From assembly GCA_025786725.1 (NCBI GenBank), contig JAHLTZ010000010.1:699999-763998 (forward strand): 64,000 bases of DNA, read 5' to 3'. The DNA is from Syncephalis fuscata. Its lineage: Eukaryota; Zoopagomycota; Zoopagomycetes; Zoopagales; Piptocephalidaceae. The position numbers and the translations under genes were made by a program. The notes under the pieces were generated by a model. The model worked only from the letters and a program-made list of their open reading frames with translations. It made no database searches and was not told the DNA's origin. This document shows, piece by piece, positions 1-12,216 of the stretch (the first letter of the stretch is position 1; every line of letters begins with the position of its first letter).

Positions 1-2614
1 CACCAACACCTGCAGCTGAAGATGCAGCAACTTCATTAGGTGTATTTGAGTTTGGATCAATGATAGGCGCATCGGGCTAACATAATAATTGATCGTTAAT
101 AAATTGTCAAATACTACATGACATATAATCATTACCATGCTTTCAGAGTAAGCTTGTAGTTTCTGTATCATTTGTTCAAGTGCTTTAAATGCTTGTACAC
201 GTACATCACTAGTGTTTAGTGTGATATAAAATGTTAAATAATACATTAAGATTATTTGTGTGCGGTTATATACAACTTACCGATGTGGATCGACCAATAG
301 CGGTGATATCGATGGCACAATACGTGTGGCATAATCAGCAGCGGCATAATCGTCAATAGTAGCTACATTAGACAAATGTAAATAAACAATAATAATTAAC
401 TAATTAAAACTAACCAGTAATAGCCATAAGTGCTGAAGATCGGGCAGCTGGAAATGGATCTCTTAATCCATTAAACAAGGCAACCAGAATGGCTTTTGAC
501 CGGGTCTATATAAAGATTGTTATGTTATTGTTATCTATTAGTAACCAATTAATATTATGTATTACTTACTGTCTCGTTCATATATTTACTTAATTTACCA
601 AGGCACACAATGGCATTGGTACGAATACCTGGTTCAGGATCCATCAGAGCTTTACAAATGTATTTGGATAGCTCTTGGTTATTCGTCTTTTCACTAAGCT
701 ATTAAATGGTAATATAAATGAGATTCAGTATTATATTAGCATGATATAGCTATATTGCTGTAGTGTAGTCACCTTGGGAGCTATTACTAATGCACTTCTT
801 ACAGTAGCATCTCGAATAATAGGCGCTGAATCAGTAAAACCAGTAATCTAACCAATAAGAATGGTATTAGTTTACATAGCAGTAATAAATATTTAATAAT
901 GGATCTTACATAATGTGGAAATATCGTATTGACCGTCGTCTTGACACTTAGATGTTGAACAAATGGCCCCAAATGGTCTAATAAACCCATACGGATACTG
1001 CGATCAGGTAAGGCAAATAAGCGAGTAATGGCCGGTGCCACTAGTGTGTGGTATTCTTTCTCATCAAGCTGTCCACTAATCTGAGCAATGGGACTGATTA
1101 CTTTATTGCCACCTAAATGGATCAACATCTATTAGATTTATAGTTGGTTATATTCATTACAATTTACCTGATCCAAATTCCAATACTTTTAATAGTTCAG
1201 GCAGTAATTTGTGTCGATTGAAATCAGTTGGGAATTGACCAATCATTGGTGTTAATCGACTAGAGGTAGAATGGCATTCATTAATAATACGGTATTTATA
1301 AACTGTCGTTAAATACGTACTTTAGAAATGCTTCTCGTTCAGGTTGATCTTTAACATTAAAGTTCTCCAAAAACAAATTAGCTTGTACGAAATCGTTCAT
1401 AAAATATCCATCAGATCGACTTGTATGATCGATAAAACGGCCTAGTGTTGCCCGTGATCGTGGATCATTGGCAAGTAATGATAAATATGCTTTACGTAGA
1501 TTCTATTAAATATATGCATTTATTAGTATTTTCTACTTTTATATACTATTTATAATTACCGCTGGAATACGACCGGGCGTTTTAAGTTGTTCTGACTGAG
1601 TAAATGATCCGTTGAACAACTCATAAATGAAACAAGCATAATGCCAACTATCAGTTGCAGATGGCTCATATCTAAAGTTATTATTAACAGTGTTATTGGT
1701 GTTAATAATATATTGCTTACTCTCTAATTGTGTCCCAAGTACCACGTGATACTTCAGGTGTGGCAAATCGTTTCGCATCTGGCATTAATCCGGCATTGGC
1801 CTAGTTTTATATTTTTATTAATATATTTTTATTTGTTTTGTTAATAAATACTACGTCAATTTGTTTACTATCTTACCGTAATAAACGGATGTTCATCTTT
1901 TAATGAACTTAATAACTCAAGTCCTCCAAGTTTCCATTCTCCGGCTCCGTTAACAAACACCGAACTAATTTTAATATTGCCATGGACCAAATTACAATCA
2001 TTATTTAAAAAGTGGACCATTTTCTAATTATTATAATTTACAGTATTGTAATACAAAACTTATTAATATTTGCTATTCTATCTTAATAATAAATTACTTA
2101 CTGCAATGTTAAAAAGACCCCAAGCAATTAAATTCTGATTTTGTTCGCTTTGGTTTAGAACAGTCCGTAATGGCTGGATAACATCGGTGGCCAGATAGAT
2201 ATGCGTATCCGTCTGTTTCAATCTACTCGTTAATATTGCGATGGTAGTTTCAGTATGCACCGTCCTTACCTCTACACCATCAATATAGCGGATAAGTCCC
2301 GGATGTCGAATTGTTCGAAATTTACTGAATGCATTCCGGGCCAGCGCCAATTCTCCACTAGACCCACGTGCCTTTTCGTAGACTAGCACTGATACGGCTG
2401 AATTGTCGGCCTAGTTAATCGTCAGTCCGGTGACTGATCGGTACATCATCTGTTGACTTACGGTTTTTCTACCTTCGTACAGTGCCCATACCGAATCGTT
2501 CCTGCCGAGTTCGTGCACCCTTTCGCCAATAGTATAGGGGAACTCTTGTCCGCTCGTTCCACCTACCAACGAGGAAAGGGTCGATTTAACCAGGCCCGAG
2601 AAAACTGTCGCCAT
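1..2614 (-). CDS. SCY1-like pseudokinase with HEAT repeats (partial, 3' end beyond window)
   Basis: N-terminal kinase-like (SCYL1/Cex1) protein, a catalytically inactive kinase fold followed by HEAT repeats that in other fungi and animals acts in COPI traffic and tRNA export. Start ATG at 2612-2614 gives MATVFSGLVKST; exon 1 ends at 2462 with a GTAAGT donor and the 51-nt intron to 2411 removes an in-frame stop, joining to SVLVYEKARG. The segment FSKFRTIRHPGLIRYIDGVE matches the family's N lobe, and VHGNIKISSVFV replaces the HRDLKPEN catalytic loop, so no catalytic Asp is seen. Further exons towards position 1 give helical HEAT-type sequence. At least nine introns are visible. The C-terminus lies left of the window. 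Family assignment is firm; which SCY1 subfamily is inferred from the similarity to SCYL1. Confidence 0.88.
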
Positions 2615-4062
2615 AGGAATAAAGAATAGGAATGATGCTAAAGAGAGTAAGGACGGTTTGGTTAACAAAGGTGTTTTGCCACTGTGGCGGTATTTGGTTA
2701 TTGCTGTTAACAAGCAAATAATGATTGATACAAAAATAGGTGCATTTGTGTGTGTGTGTAATAAACGGGTAAATAAATTATTCAAATGGCGCTCAAATGA
2801 ATTGATTGGCTGATCGGATTTACCGTAAAAGTAGTTAGTAGCTCATTATACAATGAATTTAGCTGTTCTAGTTTGGTTTCTCAGCACAAGTGAAACAATA
2901 AACAGTATCTAATGGATTTGTACATGGTAAAAGCTGCCTAAATAAACACATGTGATAAATGTGTTCATGAATGATAGGCTAGACACAGCTCGCTTATTAC
3001 CACGAGCATTATTGATCACGACGGTGTTTTCAAATGACAATGATTGGAACATAGGCGATAGAATACAAGGATGGAATGCTAGTATGATACCTATTATTTC
3101 TAAATTAGAAATTAGAAATTAAAATTAGAATAAACCCAGTAAAAAGAAGTATTATTGTACCATGTTCAACATGCCTATTGCAGAATAACCAGGATATACA
3201 ACGTGTCCTGAGCGGCTTGGTACAACAAGCATGGGAATCTTTAAAGGTCGTTGCTTTTATTTATTTTATTTTGTGTATAAGCGAGCCAAGCTATATTGAA
3301 TAAAAAGTACTCGAAGGTACCTTTTAATGATGGAAAATAGGCCGTTTATATTTAAAAAAGAAACGTCATGTATTTTTAGACCGAGTAACGGCAAATTAAA
3401 CAGTACGTAAAAACGATTGAAGAAAAATAGTCATGAGTCATTAGTATAGGATACACATGTTTATGGTATGACTATTGTTCATACTAATGACGATAGCAAA
3501 GCAATGGAAATTGAAGAGAAAGAGTGAAAACAAGAACAAGCAGGATGACAAGGATGAGAAGGATGAGAAGTAGTAGCAAGAACAATCACGTCGGCTCTAT
3601 AGCCAATAGAATTGGCAAAATTCATTAGGAAGCGATGGCGCCATCCTCGTTTATCTGTATTTTTGCATTAATGCGTGCAAGTCGTGCAACGTTTTCAATT
3701 AATGACTAGGCGATAAAGATTTGAATGATAGTCATTGTTACCGCAGCTCAAAATGGGAGGAAGGTTGGTCTATCTTCACATTCCCAGCTCGGGCCTCATG
3801 ATTCGTCAAGAGGTGGCGTCAGGCCACTCAACGTCGAATCACCGCATAATAAGCACATCTCCTGATGGAGCCCACAGCTACGGGTGATACATAATACCGA
3901 CCTGTATTTATAATAAGCATAAAGCGCAAAAGCGACTATTGCTATTATCGCTACTTGTATCTTCCAGCAGTTACGGTCTTCGTGCTCGTTTATAAATATT
4001 TCCATCAAGCTTAGCGCTGCTTTACTGTTTTACTACCACTATTTTTATTATTGCTTTTTGCC
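2615..4062. other. Divergent intergenic region between the SCY1-like gene and ERG6
   Basis: About 1.4 kb of AT-rich sequence between two divergently transcribed genes; it must hold both promoters. There is a short TG run near 2748-2758. A 70-codon minus-strand reading frame at 3796-4008 has a possible membrane segment but no other support. No RNA gene or conserved coding sequence was recognised. Confidence 0.5.
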
Positions 4063-5512
4063 ATGTCTCCCTCTGAAGCTACTGTTACAAAGCTATCGGT
4101 TACCGTAAACGACGGCGGCGACGTATCGGCCGAACACCAATACGCAGAAGTATTGCACGGCCAAACGAAAGCCGATAGCTCTTCGTTCTTTTTTACCAAA
4201 GTGGTAAAAAAAGATCGTGAACTTCACAAAGAGGCCGTTGAAGACTATAATAACTTTTTTCAAGCGGACCGTGAGCGTGCCGAACGTGGTGAAGATGTCG
4301 AAGGCAATCAAGAAGAACGTCTTAGCAAGTACACTCGCCTAACCAATACTTATTATAACCTTGTTACCGATTTGTACGAGGTAAGTGTGCATAATGTTGA
4401 ATCCACTCATCCGTTGGCTAATGACTCGATTATGATGGATGATATTTAGTATGGATGGGGCCAATCATTCCATTTTGCTCGTCACTATCCCGGTGAAGCC
4501 TTCCGTCAAAGCATTGCTCGTCACGAGCACTATTTGGCCCACCGTATTGGTGTTAAGCCAGGTATGCACCTACTGGTAAGTTATTTACTGCACTCGTCAT
4601 TCAATAGCTCATTTTATATGGCTAGGATGTTGGCTGTGGTGTAGGCGGCCCTGCTCGAGCAATGATTCATTTTGGCGACGTTAAAGTGACCGGCCTTAAC
4701 AATAACGAGTATCAACTTGAACGTGCTGCCACTTATGCTGCTCGTGAAAAGATTGCCGATAAATGGAGCTCAATTAAGGGTGATTTTATGAAAATGGATA
4801 TACCCGATAATACATTTGATGGTGTAAGTGCCATAGATTATTTATTAATTAGTATTTACTTATTTATCTTCACTCATTGGTTTGATTGATTGAATAAATT
4901 TTTATGTGTAACAATAGGCATACGCTATTGAAGCAACGGTTCATGCACCCGATCTAGCCGGTGTCTACGGTGAAATCTTCCGAGTAATTAAGCCAGGTTC
5001 ACGATTTGCTTGCTACGAATGGTGTATGACGGACAAATACAATCACGATGATCCTGAACATCGCCGCATCCGTCTAGGTATCGAGGAAGGCAACGGTATT
5101 CCACAGATGGTTGGCACCGATGTAGCATTGGCTGCGCTACGCAAGGCCGGCTTTGAAGTTGAGTACCATGAAGTACTTGGACTCAATGACACTGTACCTT
5201 GGTACATGCCACTTGAAGGCAGCTATACTGGCAATATTGCTTTAACCTCAGCTGGTGTCTATTTCACAGATATTATGGTAAGTAAATTATACTGTTATTA
5301 TATCCATTATCACCTTACTGACTATTATTATTATTGTTATTACTATCTTTATTTAACAGTGTATGGCAATGGAAAAAGTTGGTCTAGCACCTGCTGGCAC
5401 ACGTCAAGTAAGCCAAATTCTATTGGGTGCCCGTAGTCATTTGGCTGCTGGTGGTAAACTAGGCATATTCACACCTATGTTCTGCTTTGTGGCCCGTAAG
5501 CCAGAAGTGTAA
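4063..5512 (+). CDS. ERG6: Sterol 24-C-methyltransferase
   Basis: Methylates C24 of the sterol side chain (zymosterol to fecosterol) with S-adenosylmethionine, in ergosterol synthesis at the ER and lipid droplets. Five exons: 4063-4380, 4450-4575, 4626-4823, 4918-5277, 5360-5512, all with GTAAGT-type donors, giving 384 residues with every junction in frame; yeast Erg6 is 383. Motifs in order: [18 protein letters not shown], the SAM-binding loop [42 protein letters not shown], and a C-terminal VARKPEV. The start at 4063 is preferred over an upstream non-ATG frame because MSPSEATV follows directly. The gene is complete and unbroken, so it is a useful control for sequence quality. It is convergent with the TBC gene across a satellite array. 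Confidence 0.97.
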
Positions 5513-5624
5513 ATTTTTTATACACTATTTTGTTCATTCAGCTTTATACCGCTTGATTTTTTTATTTACTCTTTACAATTGTTAAGATTGTAGAGTGCGC
5601 CCATTTGCCTTATAAATCGATTAT

Positions 5625-6535
5625 GTTAGCATGATCATTGATTTGAATAAACACATTGAAATGTTAGCTTTTTAAGACAAATACAACAATTATGTTTATT
5701 TTAAAAATAAATTTGAATGATTGGATATACACATTAAAATGATAGCTTTTTATTTAAAATACATACAACAGTTATGTTTGCTATGATAATAATGACCAAA
5801 TGATTGGATGTACACATTAAATGTTAGCACCTCATATAAAATAACTACTAATTATGTCTGCTACGATAATAAATGACTAAATAACTAAATAACATATTAA
5901 AATGTTAGCTTTTATTTAAAATAAATACAACATTATGTTTGCTATTATAATGAATGACAAATAATTGAATATACATATTAAAATGTTAGCTTTATTAAAA
6001 TAACTACGTAATATGTTGCTATGATAATAAATGACTAAATAACTAAATATACATATTAAATGTAGCTTTTATTTAAAATAAATACAACAGTTATATTTGC
6101 TATGATAATAATGACAAATATTGATTACACATTAAATGTTAGATCATATAAATAACTACGTAATTATGCTGCTATATAATAAATGACTAAATAACTAAAT
6201 ATACATATTGAAATAATAGCTTTTTATTTAAAATAAATACAACAGTTATATTTGCTATTATAATGAATGACCAATGATTGGATATACACATTAAAATGTT
6301 ACTTATTATAACTACGTAATTATGTCTGCTATGATAATAAATGACTAAATAACTAAATATACATATTGAAATGATAGCTTTTATTTAAAATAAATACAAC
6401 AGTTATGTTTGCTATGATAATGAATGACCAGATGATTGGATGTACACATTAAAATACTAGTTTTCTCTAAGATAAATACTGCAGTTATGTTTATTTTAAT
6501 AATAATGACTGAATAATTGAATAATGCTACTGATA
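5625..6535. repeat. AT-rich tandem satellite with alternating ~80-bp monomers
   Basis: The region between the 3' ends of ERG6 and the TBC gene is a tandem array. A monomer of about 80 bp carries ACACATTAAAATG followed by TTAGC and a TATGTTTGCTATGATAAT block. Two monomer types alternate: one reads GACCAATGATTGGATATACAC and later CTACGTAATTATG, the other ACTAAATAACTAAATATACA and later AAATACAACAGTTATG. The pair makes a higher-order unit of about 155-165 bp repeated roughly five times, with small deletions. It shows no coding potential. Edges are approximate. Confidence 0.85.
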
Positions 6536-6612
6536 AAAAATAACTTTTTAAAATAAAGCGAATAAAGGCGAACGTGAAACTATTGTAAAAGAAAAATATG
6601 TTATGTCATTAG

Positions 6613-8674
6613 TTAAACGGCTGAAGCTCGCCGTTTGTCTTTGATCGCCTGGCTAGCTTCAATACGTCTAGCCAAACGATCAATTTCTTGTCTACGTAGT
6701 CGAATACGGAATGCAGCCCGTAAAATATCATCTGGCTGCATTTTTTCAACCGGCAAATGAAGTAAATATGATAAAAGTTCGGTATTTGACGGACATTGGC
6801 GAAGTAACCAATCTAAATAAATATCATTAATTGGTAATTAATTAAATATAATAAGTAGCTATAATATTACTTATAATTACTATTTACTTACCTTTAGAAA
6901 CATCTAAAATACCCAAAGCAACACGGAATAAAAACTTGTTGCCTATTTGACTAATATTAATGTAAAATATTGTTAATTACTATAAAGCTTACCTCCAAAG
7001 TAGAAAACATCCCAGACGCGCAATACAGTCTCCCATGGAAGTGCCATGGTAAACAATGTAAGAAACCATTGTGTTACATACATTAGTGGCACTACACCAT
7101 TTTCATCCTATCAACAACAAACAAATGTGTTAGCAAGTCTACTAGTTATTATATTACAAACTTACCAAATGCTTTGCCAGCATAGGACTATGGCCGGCTA
7201 GCAGATGCTCAAATACTTCAGCATCTACCCGTAATTTGCCCAGATTTGGAGAATAGTAACCAGCCATGTGTTGATCAATAGTGGCTACCAATAGCCAGAA
7301 TGAATCCTATTATTACCAATATTAATATAATGCATTCTGCTTAATTAATAGCAATACTTGCCTCTTCATCGAGTTGCATTAACATTAATCCTACAAGTCG
7401 GCCCATACCTTGACAATAGCCAACTTCAGGATTGTAATGCGCATATGCCTTAAGTATAGAGTGGAGTGTAGCCTGGCCTACACCTTGTTCTTCATGGAAT
7501 AGAACATGGTTGGGATAGCAACGTTGGATATCACGCTCTATTGTTTCGTAAATATCTAACGGCTCTCTTAATTTTAATTCCTATATAATGTTGTTAGTAC
7601 ATTGTTAATCGACAGGGTGGCCAATATCATTATACATCTATTTTTGTACCGCATCCTACCTCATACAAGCCTGGTCGTCGGTATTTAGCTGTATCAGCCA
7701 AATAAAGCCATACTTTGCCACGAATGGCGTCTGGTATGCCTTGCCTGACTAATCTCCGCACCTGGACCCGTACAATTAATCTTTATAAGGTTATTTACAT
7801 ACATAATTCAGCTTACCTTTTTGGATTTACGGATTGAACTTGGTGAGAACTTTTCCATAATTGTATTCCACTTTATCTCCCGAATGGCCATCGCCTTGGG
7901 CGTATTACGCGAGCTGAATATATTGCGTTAGCTAAATACAATAGTATTGTGTGTAATTATTAATACTTACGATGAATAGTTGCCATCAGCATCAGATGAG
8001 CCTTCACCATCTGTCATATCGCATAGAAATCCATAATCGTCAACTGTTTTACCTTCGGGTGTGTTGACAGATAGCCATTGGCCGTAACGTGAGGCTGGAC
8101 TTCGGCCTGTGCTTCGACTTGTATACTGTTCAAGCCCATCAGTTTGTACAGTAAGTGAATGTGAACGATACATATCTGCACTAAGTGCACTCGATGAAGA
8201 CGATGCTGATCTGGGCACAGGTATACTGGCGGTTAGTGTATTGGGCATCCGCGTATCGAGTGCCTCAGTCAGCGATTCTATCGATACATTCTCATCCACC
8301 AACGACACCGTTGGTATATAGCCAAGCTGAGGAGAGGAGTGGTTGCGCTTTTGCTGCAACAACAGCTCAGGTGCACTTGCCATGCCGTTTGATCGACCAA
8401 CGAATGTTGCGTGGATAGACGGTAGCCGTCCTTCCCTGTCTTCTAGTCGAAGTGATTTCTGTTTAGAATGAACGTTGGCTGTTGTGTTGGCAACCAAAGA
8501 CGGTGTCTGGCTATTATTCTCCTTATGACTATTGTTGTCATCTACTTCTACGACTGCAGATTCAGCCGACAGGACAGTTACTAGACCCGAGGTCCAGTTA
8601 GACTTTTGAAATACTCGACTAGTTGTCTCGCCGCCGTTTCCTTTCCAAAAGGGTGCAGGACTACTAGAGAACAT
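6613..8674 (-). CDS. TBC-domain Rab GTPase-activating protein
   Basis: Predicted GAP that speeds GTP hydrolysis by a Rab GTPase in membrane traffic. The first exon (8674 to 7971) encodes a long Ser-rich, probably disordered N-terminus. The TBC domain follows across several exons: RRLVRQGIPDAIRGKVWLYL, then the arginine-finger motif IERDIQRCYP and the glutamine-finger motif VGYCQGMGRL, then DSFWLLVATIDQHM and PWETVLRVWDVF. Both catalytic fingers (IxxDxxR and YxQ) are present, so it should be active. One intron after LMLMQLDEE has a GC donor (7361-7360). The protein ends KDKRRASAV. The start is the first ATG in the exon frame (8672-8674); a further upstream exon cannot be excluded. The target Rab is not predictable from sequence alone. 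Confidence 0.9.
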
Positions 8675-9360
8675 ACTACGATGCAAAGCTGCTTTACGCA
8701 AGTACTAAAGGAGCGGGGACACACGCCGCACTTACAAATGTGTAAGAATTTACAGCAACAGTCAACGAAAAGTGTAGGGGTCGGGCTAAAGAAAGGAATA
8801 CAAAAGGCGCTGCGTGACTACAATGTTGCGTATTTAGATAAAAGCGATTATGCACGGCAAGAAGCCAAAAAAGGACAAGCCACTCAGTCCAAATTGGTAT
8901 AGCAAGGAGAGCGTTTTATTCGTACAAGTACTCAGTTTGCTGTTCTGTTGCTATTGTAAAACAAAAGAATAAAAAGGTTCAAGGTAACGGCGTGCTGTGT
9001 GTTATGTGCAGATGTACGTCCACGTTGGTGCATGGCTGGGTGGGCAAGCGTGGCTTCCAAACAGAATGGAGGCAGTAGAGAGTATATACCTAGGATGAGC
9101 GAGCGTGACCATTGAAGTGAATCAAGGATCAATGAATCTAGACATTAAGGATTGTCTTAGTTTCAGAGACAATCATTAACACCGATAATCATTCCATTGT
9201 AAAACCTTTGACACAACTATTTATATTTTATCGACTTTAATATCTATTCATAGTATTATATTTATATATATATATATCGTGTTTAGTTATTCAATCTGTG
9301 CTAAGTAGTATTAATAAAATAAATGTAACATTGCTTGCAAATATTAAACAATTTATCAAT
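8675..9360. other. Intergenic region upstream of the TBC gene
   Basis: Holds the presumed TBC promoter. Open frames on the plus strand near 8606-8902 overlap the antisense TBC exon and show no family features. From about 9180 the sequence becomes strongly AT-rich and leads into the inverted-repeat element. Nothing else was recognised. Confidence 0.5.
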
Positions 9361-10440
9361 TACTCGGTGTGATTTGGTGGTCAAATGGCTTTTTTGATAA
9401 CATTCGCGTAACTGTACTAGGTATTCGTTCTATTGAACATGGAGCTGGATGGTGAGTTTTATTCGATAATTGCATCATTAAATTATATTATGATCTGGGG
9501 GTCAAATGACTTTTTTTGATAACATTCGCGCAATTGCACTGCACATTCAATCTATTGAACATGGGGACAAGTGGTGAGTTTTATTTAATCGTCACATCAT
9601 CACACTTATTGCTTTTTTGGGGACAAATGACTAATATTTAATAACGCCCAATCTATTGAACATGATGATGGGTGGTGAGTGACATCAGTCATCAAATACT
9701 CGTCATCATAGATTCGTTATCCAGTATGCATATATCCACCGTTTACCTATATCATTCCCATTCTGTCCCACACTACTATGTATCATTCTACGATACACTA
9801 GACACATTTTATTGTTTATACGCGGCAATATACTTTGCTCATTCCACTCATTCCACTATACACACTGTAGCTTTGACGCCGCTTTTTATGTTGTCTTACT
9901 GTACATTTGTCATTTTATATATCATTCTATACTCGCCTAGTCCTCTTCTATCCAAAACTGTTTTTATTTTTGTTCTAGCACTATTATTAATAAATGTCGA
10001 CTAATGTCGGTCATTGATCATGCATATATGCTCAATAACTTTAACATGGCTAATCGTCGCTCAATATTGTATATTCACTATATTGTATATTAGTTTATTG
10101 TCTAGTAAGTATGCGCTAGCTATTGCAGCTGTCCGTTTAGCTTTAGAGTCATTATTAATACATTTCGACTCATTCACCTCATTCATTTAGCAAGCTATAT
10201 GTAATTAAACTTATAACAATAGAATGTGTCTAGTATATCGTAGAACAATGTATAATAGTATGGAATAAAATGGGAATCATATAAATGAATAGGAGATATA
10301 TGCGTACTGGATATATGCATACTGGATAGCGAATCTACAATGATGCGTACTTGATTATTGGTGTCATTCACTACCCAGCATCATGCTCAATAGATTGAGT
10401 GTTATTAGATGTTAGTCATTTGGTCACCAAATCATATTAA
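9361..10440. mobile_element. Foldback-like element with long inverted repeats (copy A)
   Basis: The left arm (about 9361-9850, plus) and right arm (about 10200-10440, read on minus) are inverted copies: both contain ATCTATTGA(A/G)CATGATG, then a TGACAT/C box, then ATCCAGTATGCATATATCCA, then a block ending near CTAGACACATT. The left arm begins with about three tandem subrepeats of roughly 120 bp, each starting with a GATTTGGNGGTCAAATG box and holding CTATTGAACATG and GGTGAGT. The outer ends are mirror images (TGATTTGGTGGTCAAATG on the left; CATTTGGTCACCAAATCA on the right). A plus frame at 9672-10004 is open but its likeness to other copies is explained by DNA repetition. No transposase is visible, so this looks like a non-autonomous (MITE or foldback) element; target duplications are not clear. 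Confidence 0.7.
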
Positions 10441-10666
10441 TTTGTTAATCAATCGTTAAATGTCAGTATAATAATATATATTGTCAACACATTATTCAGC
10501 TGAATGATAAATGTAATGAATTGATTGTATCACAATCATAATAAAACATCTAAAGTAATAGTAAAAGTACATATTTTATTGAAAGTAAAGAGTGTCAAAA
10601 CTAATGCGCAAACCAAAATAAAATATCTGATTGCTTATCAGTATCTGAACATGTGCATTAAAAATG

Positions 10667-12216
10667 CTATTTTTTGTTTACTTTTCTATCTAAATAATTT
10701 CGAAACATTAATTGGCCGATATATTCCAAGGCCGACATAACAATGGCTGGTATGGTCAAAACTTCATTAATTAATGGGGCAGTAGATAAATGGCTAGATG
10801 GGAGTGTAGCAGGTGAATGAACAGATGGCGGCACAGCAGGCGAGTTGCTAGATGGTAATACCTTAGATGAATGGCTAGGTGATGTAGTGAGCCATTTACT
10901 TTTTAATGCCGCTTCAATAGTAATCGCTCATTAGCACTGACAGTGAGCAAGCGCCGTATCAGATCTTTTGCTTCAATAAACATTAGTCTCTGTGTGCTAT
11001 CCAATGCATTGCTACTTACCATTGTTGCTTATATTGAACGGCCGACGTTGTCAAAAACAATGGCGCCATAGAATATCTCTATAAAGTATTTGGCTATATC
11101 TTTATTGTTATAGGGAAGTGCAGCTAAAATACATTAATTGTTATAATATTGTGTTTGAATTACGCACTTACTTGTAAATAAATCAAATAAGTGACTCCTA
11201 GGCTCCATGCATCCGCCTCTTTCCCGTAGCCGTTATAGCAAAGAGCAAACGTCTGAATATCACCATTGAGTTTTGCATCACGTTCATATATTTGACAAAG
11301 CTGATTATCGCTGCAACGTGTGTATAATATTATCTCGGGCGCTGCGTATCCTGATGTAAAGCCAAAAACAGTCAATAATGGATTTGTAGATGAAATTATG
11401 TGTGCTAGATCAAAGTCTGAAAGTACAACTCTGGGATTATCATTCTTATCCATCAGCAATATATTTTCCGGCTAAAAACTATTTTAGAATCTATTGCTAA
11501 ACACAGCTATAAATAAAATACCTACTTGATGTCTAATAAATAATAAGCAATACAGATTATTATTAGCACAGTTTGTAATGGCAATTGTAATACTTACCGC
11601 CATGCACAATATTGTTTTTGTGCATATGCTATCAAAATGTTAGTAATAGTTTATATAGTATTAATGTGGCTTACCATTACACCATTGAGCAGCTGTTGAA
11701 ATATATTTTTAATTTTGTTTTCAGGAAGTGGATGATGTCGCCGTATGTAATCAAATAAATCACCGCCTTGCGCATACTCCAAAAACAAATATGTGTATTT
11801 TTGTGTTTCTACAGCATCTAGCAGTTGAATAATATTTCTATGTCCTTTGAGAGCTTGTAGTACACTTCTCTCTCGAATATAACCATTTAAATCTACTTGG
11901 ATCCCATTATCAGTAACTTTCTTCATCATTTTGACCGCTATCGTCTTTCTTAAACTAAGCGAAATAGCCTGGTAAACACTTCCAAATGTACCACTATATT
12001 TAATAATATCATTTAATAAATTAATAAAACTTAATTTTGTACAAAACTTACGCTCCAATTTTCTTGTTTTTATAATATATTTTCTTTCAACAAGCTATAA
12101 GCAAATATAGTGTGCTGTTGTTAGATTCTTAATAAACATAATTTACTTATACTTACCTCATTATAATCAACGCTATCATCCAAGGTGTTTCTTTGTTTGA
12201 TGGGAATATCGTTCAT
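10667..12216 (-). pseudogene. Decayed Ser/Thr protein kinase gene (CAMK-like)
   Basis: Exons spell a kinase domain in order: glycine loop KIGAGTFGSV split by an intron (about 12000-12060), AVKMMKK (VAIK lysine), YLFLEYAQGGDLFDYIRR, a catalytic loop VHGDIKPENILLM (Gly replaces the Arg of HRD), SDFDLAH in place of DFG, GYAAPEII, and DAWSLGVTYLIYL. Downstream come ALPYNNKDIAKYF and AKDLIRRLLTVSANER, then a Ser/Pro-rich tail. The reading frame is broken repeatedly: the intron between the Lys and Pro of the catalytic loop is one base out of register, the exon after IYLQ does not join in phase, a TAA lies at 11029-11031, and a one-base shift at about 10921 separates NER from TIEAAL. Four faults in one gene favour a pseudogene, but single-base assembly errors could explain some. 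Stop used: 10667-10669. Confidence 0.75.

Noticed and set aside
2411-2461. Premature stop in the SCY1-like gene near 2411, suggesting a pseudogene or a 24-nt intron
   Set aside because: A normal 51-nt intron with a GTAAGT donor at 2461 and TTAACTAG acceptor removes it and restores the family sequence.
3796-4008. 70-codon minus frame with a hydrophobic segment and six cysteines next to ERG6
   Set aside because: No family features, no expected promoter spacing, and it lies in what should be the ERG6 promoter; not enough support for a gene.
5625-6535. CRISPR-like array because of regular repeats
   Set aside because: The units are contiguous tandem monomers without unique spacers, in a eukaryotic genome.
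9672-10004. Open frame repeated at 57398-57736 (minus) and 59638-59922 (minus), looking like a conserved 95-110 residue protein family
   Set aside because: The copies are arms of the same inverted-repeat element, so protein similarity follows from DNA similarity; the frame is low-complexity, includes the splice-donor-like box, and its end is not conserved.
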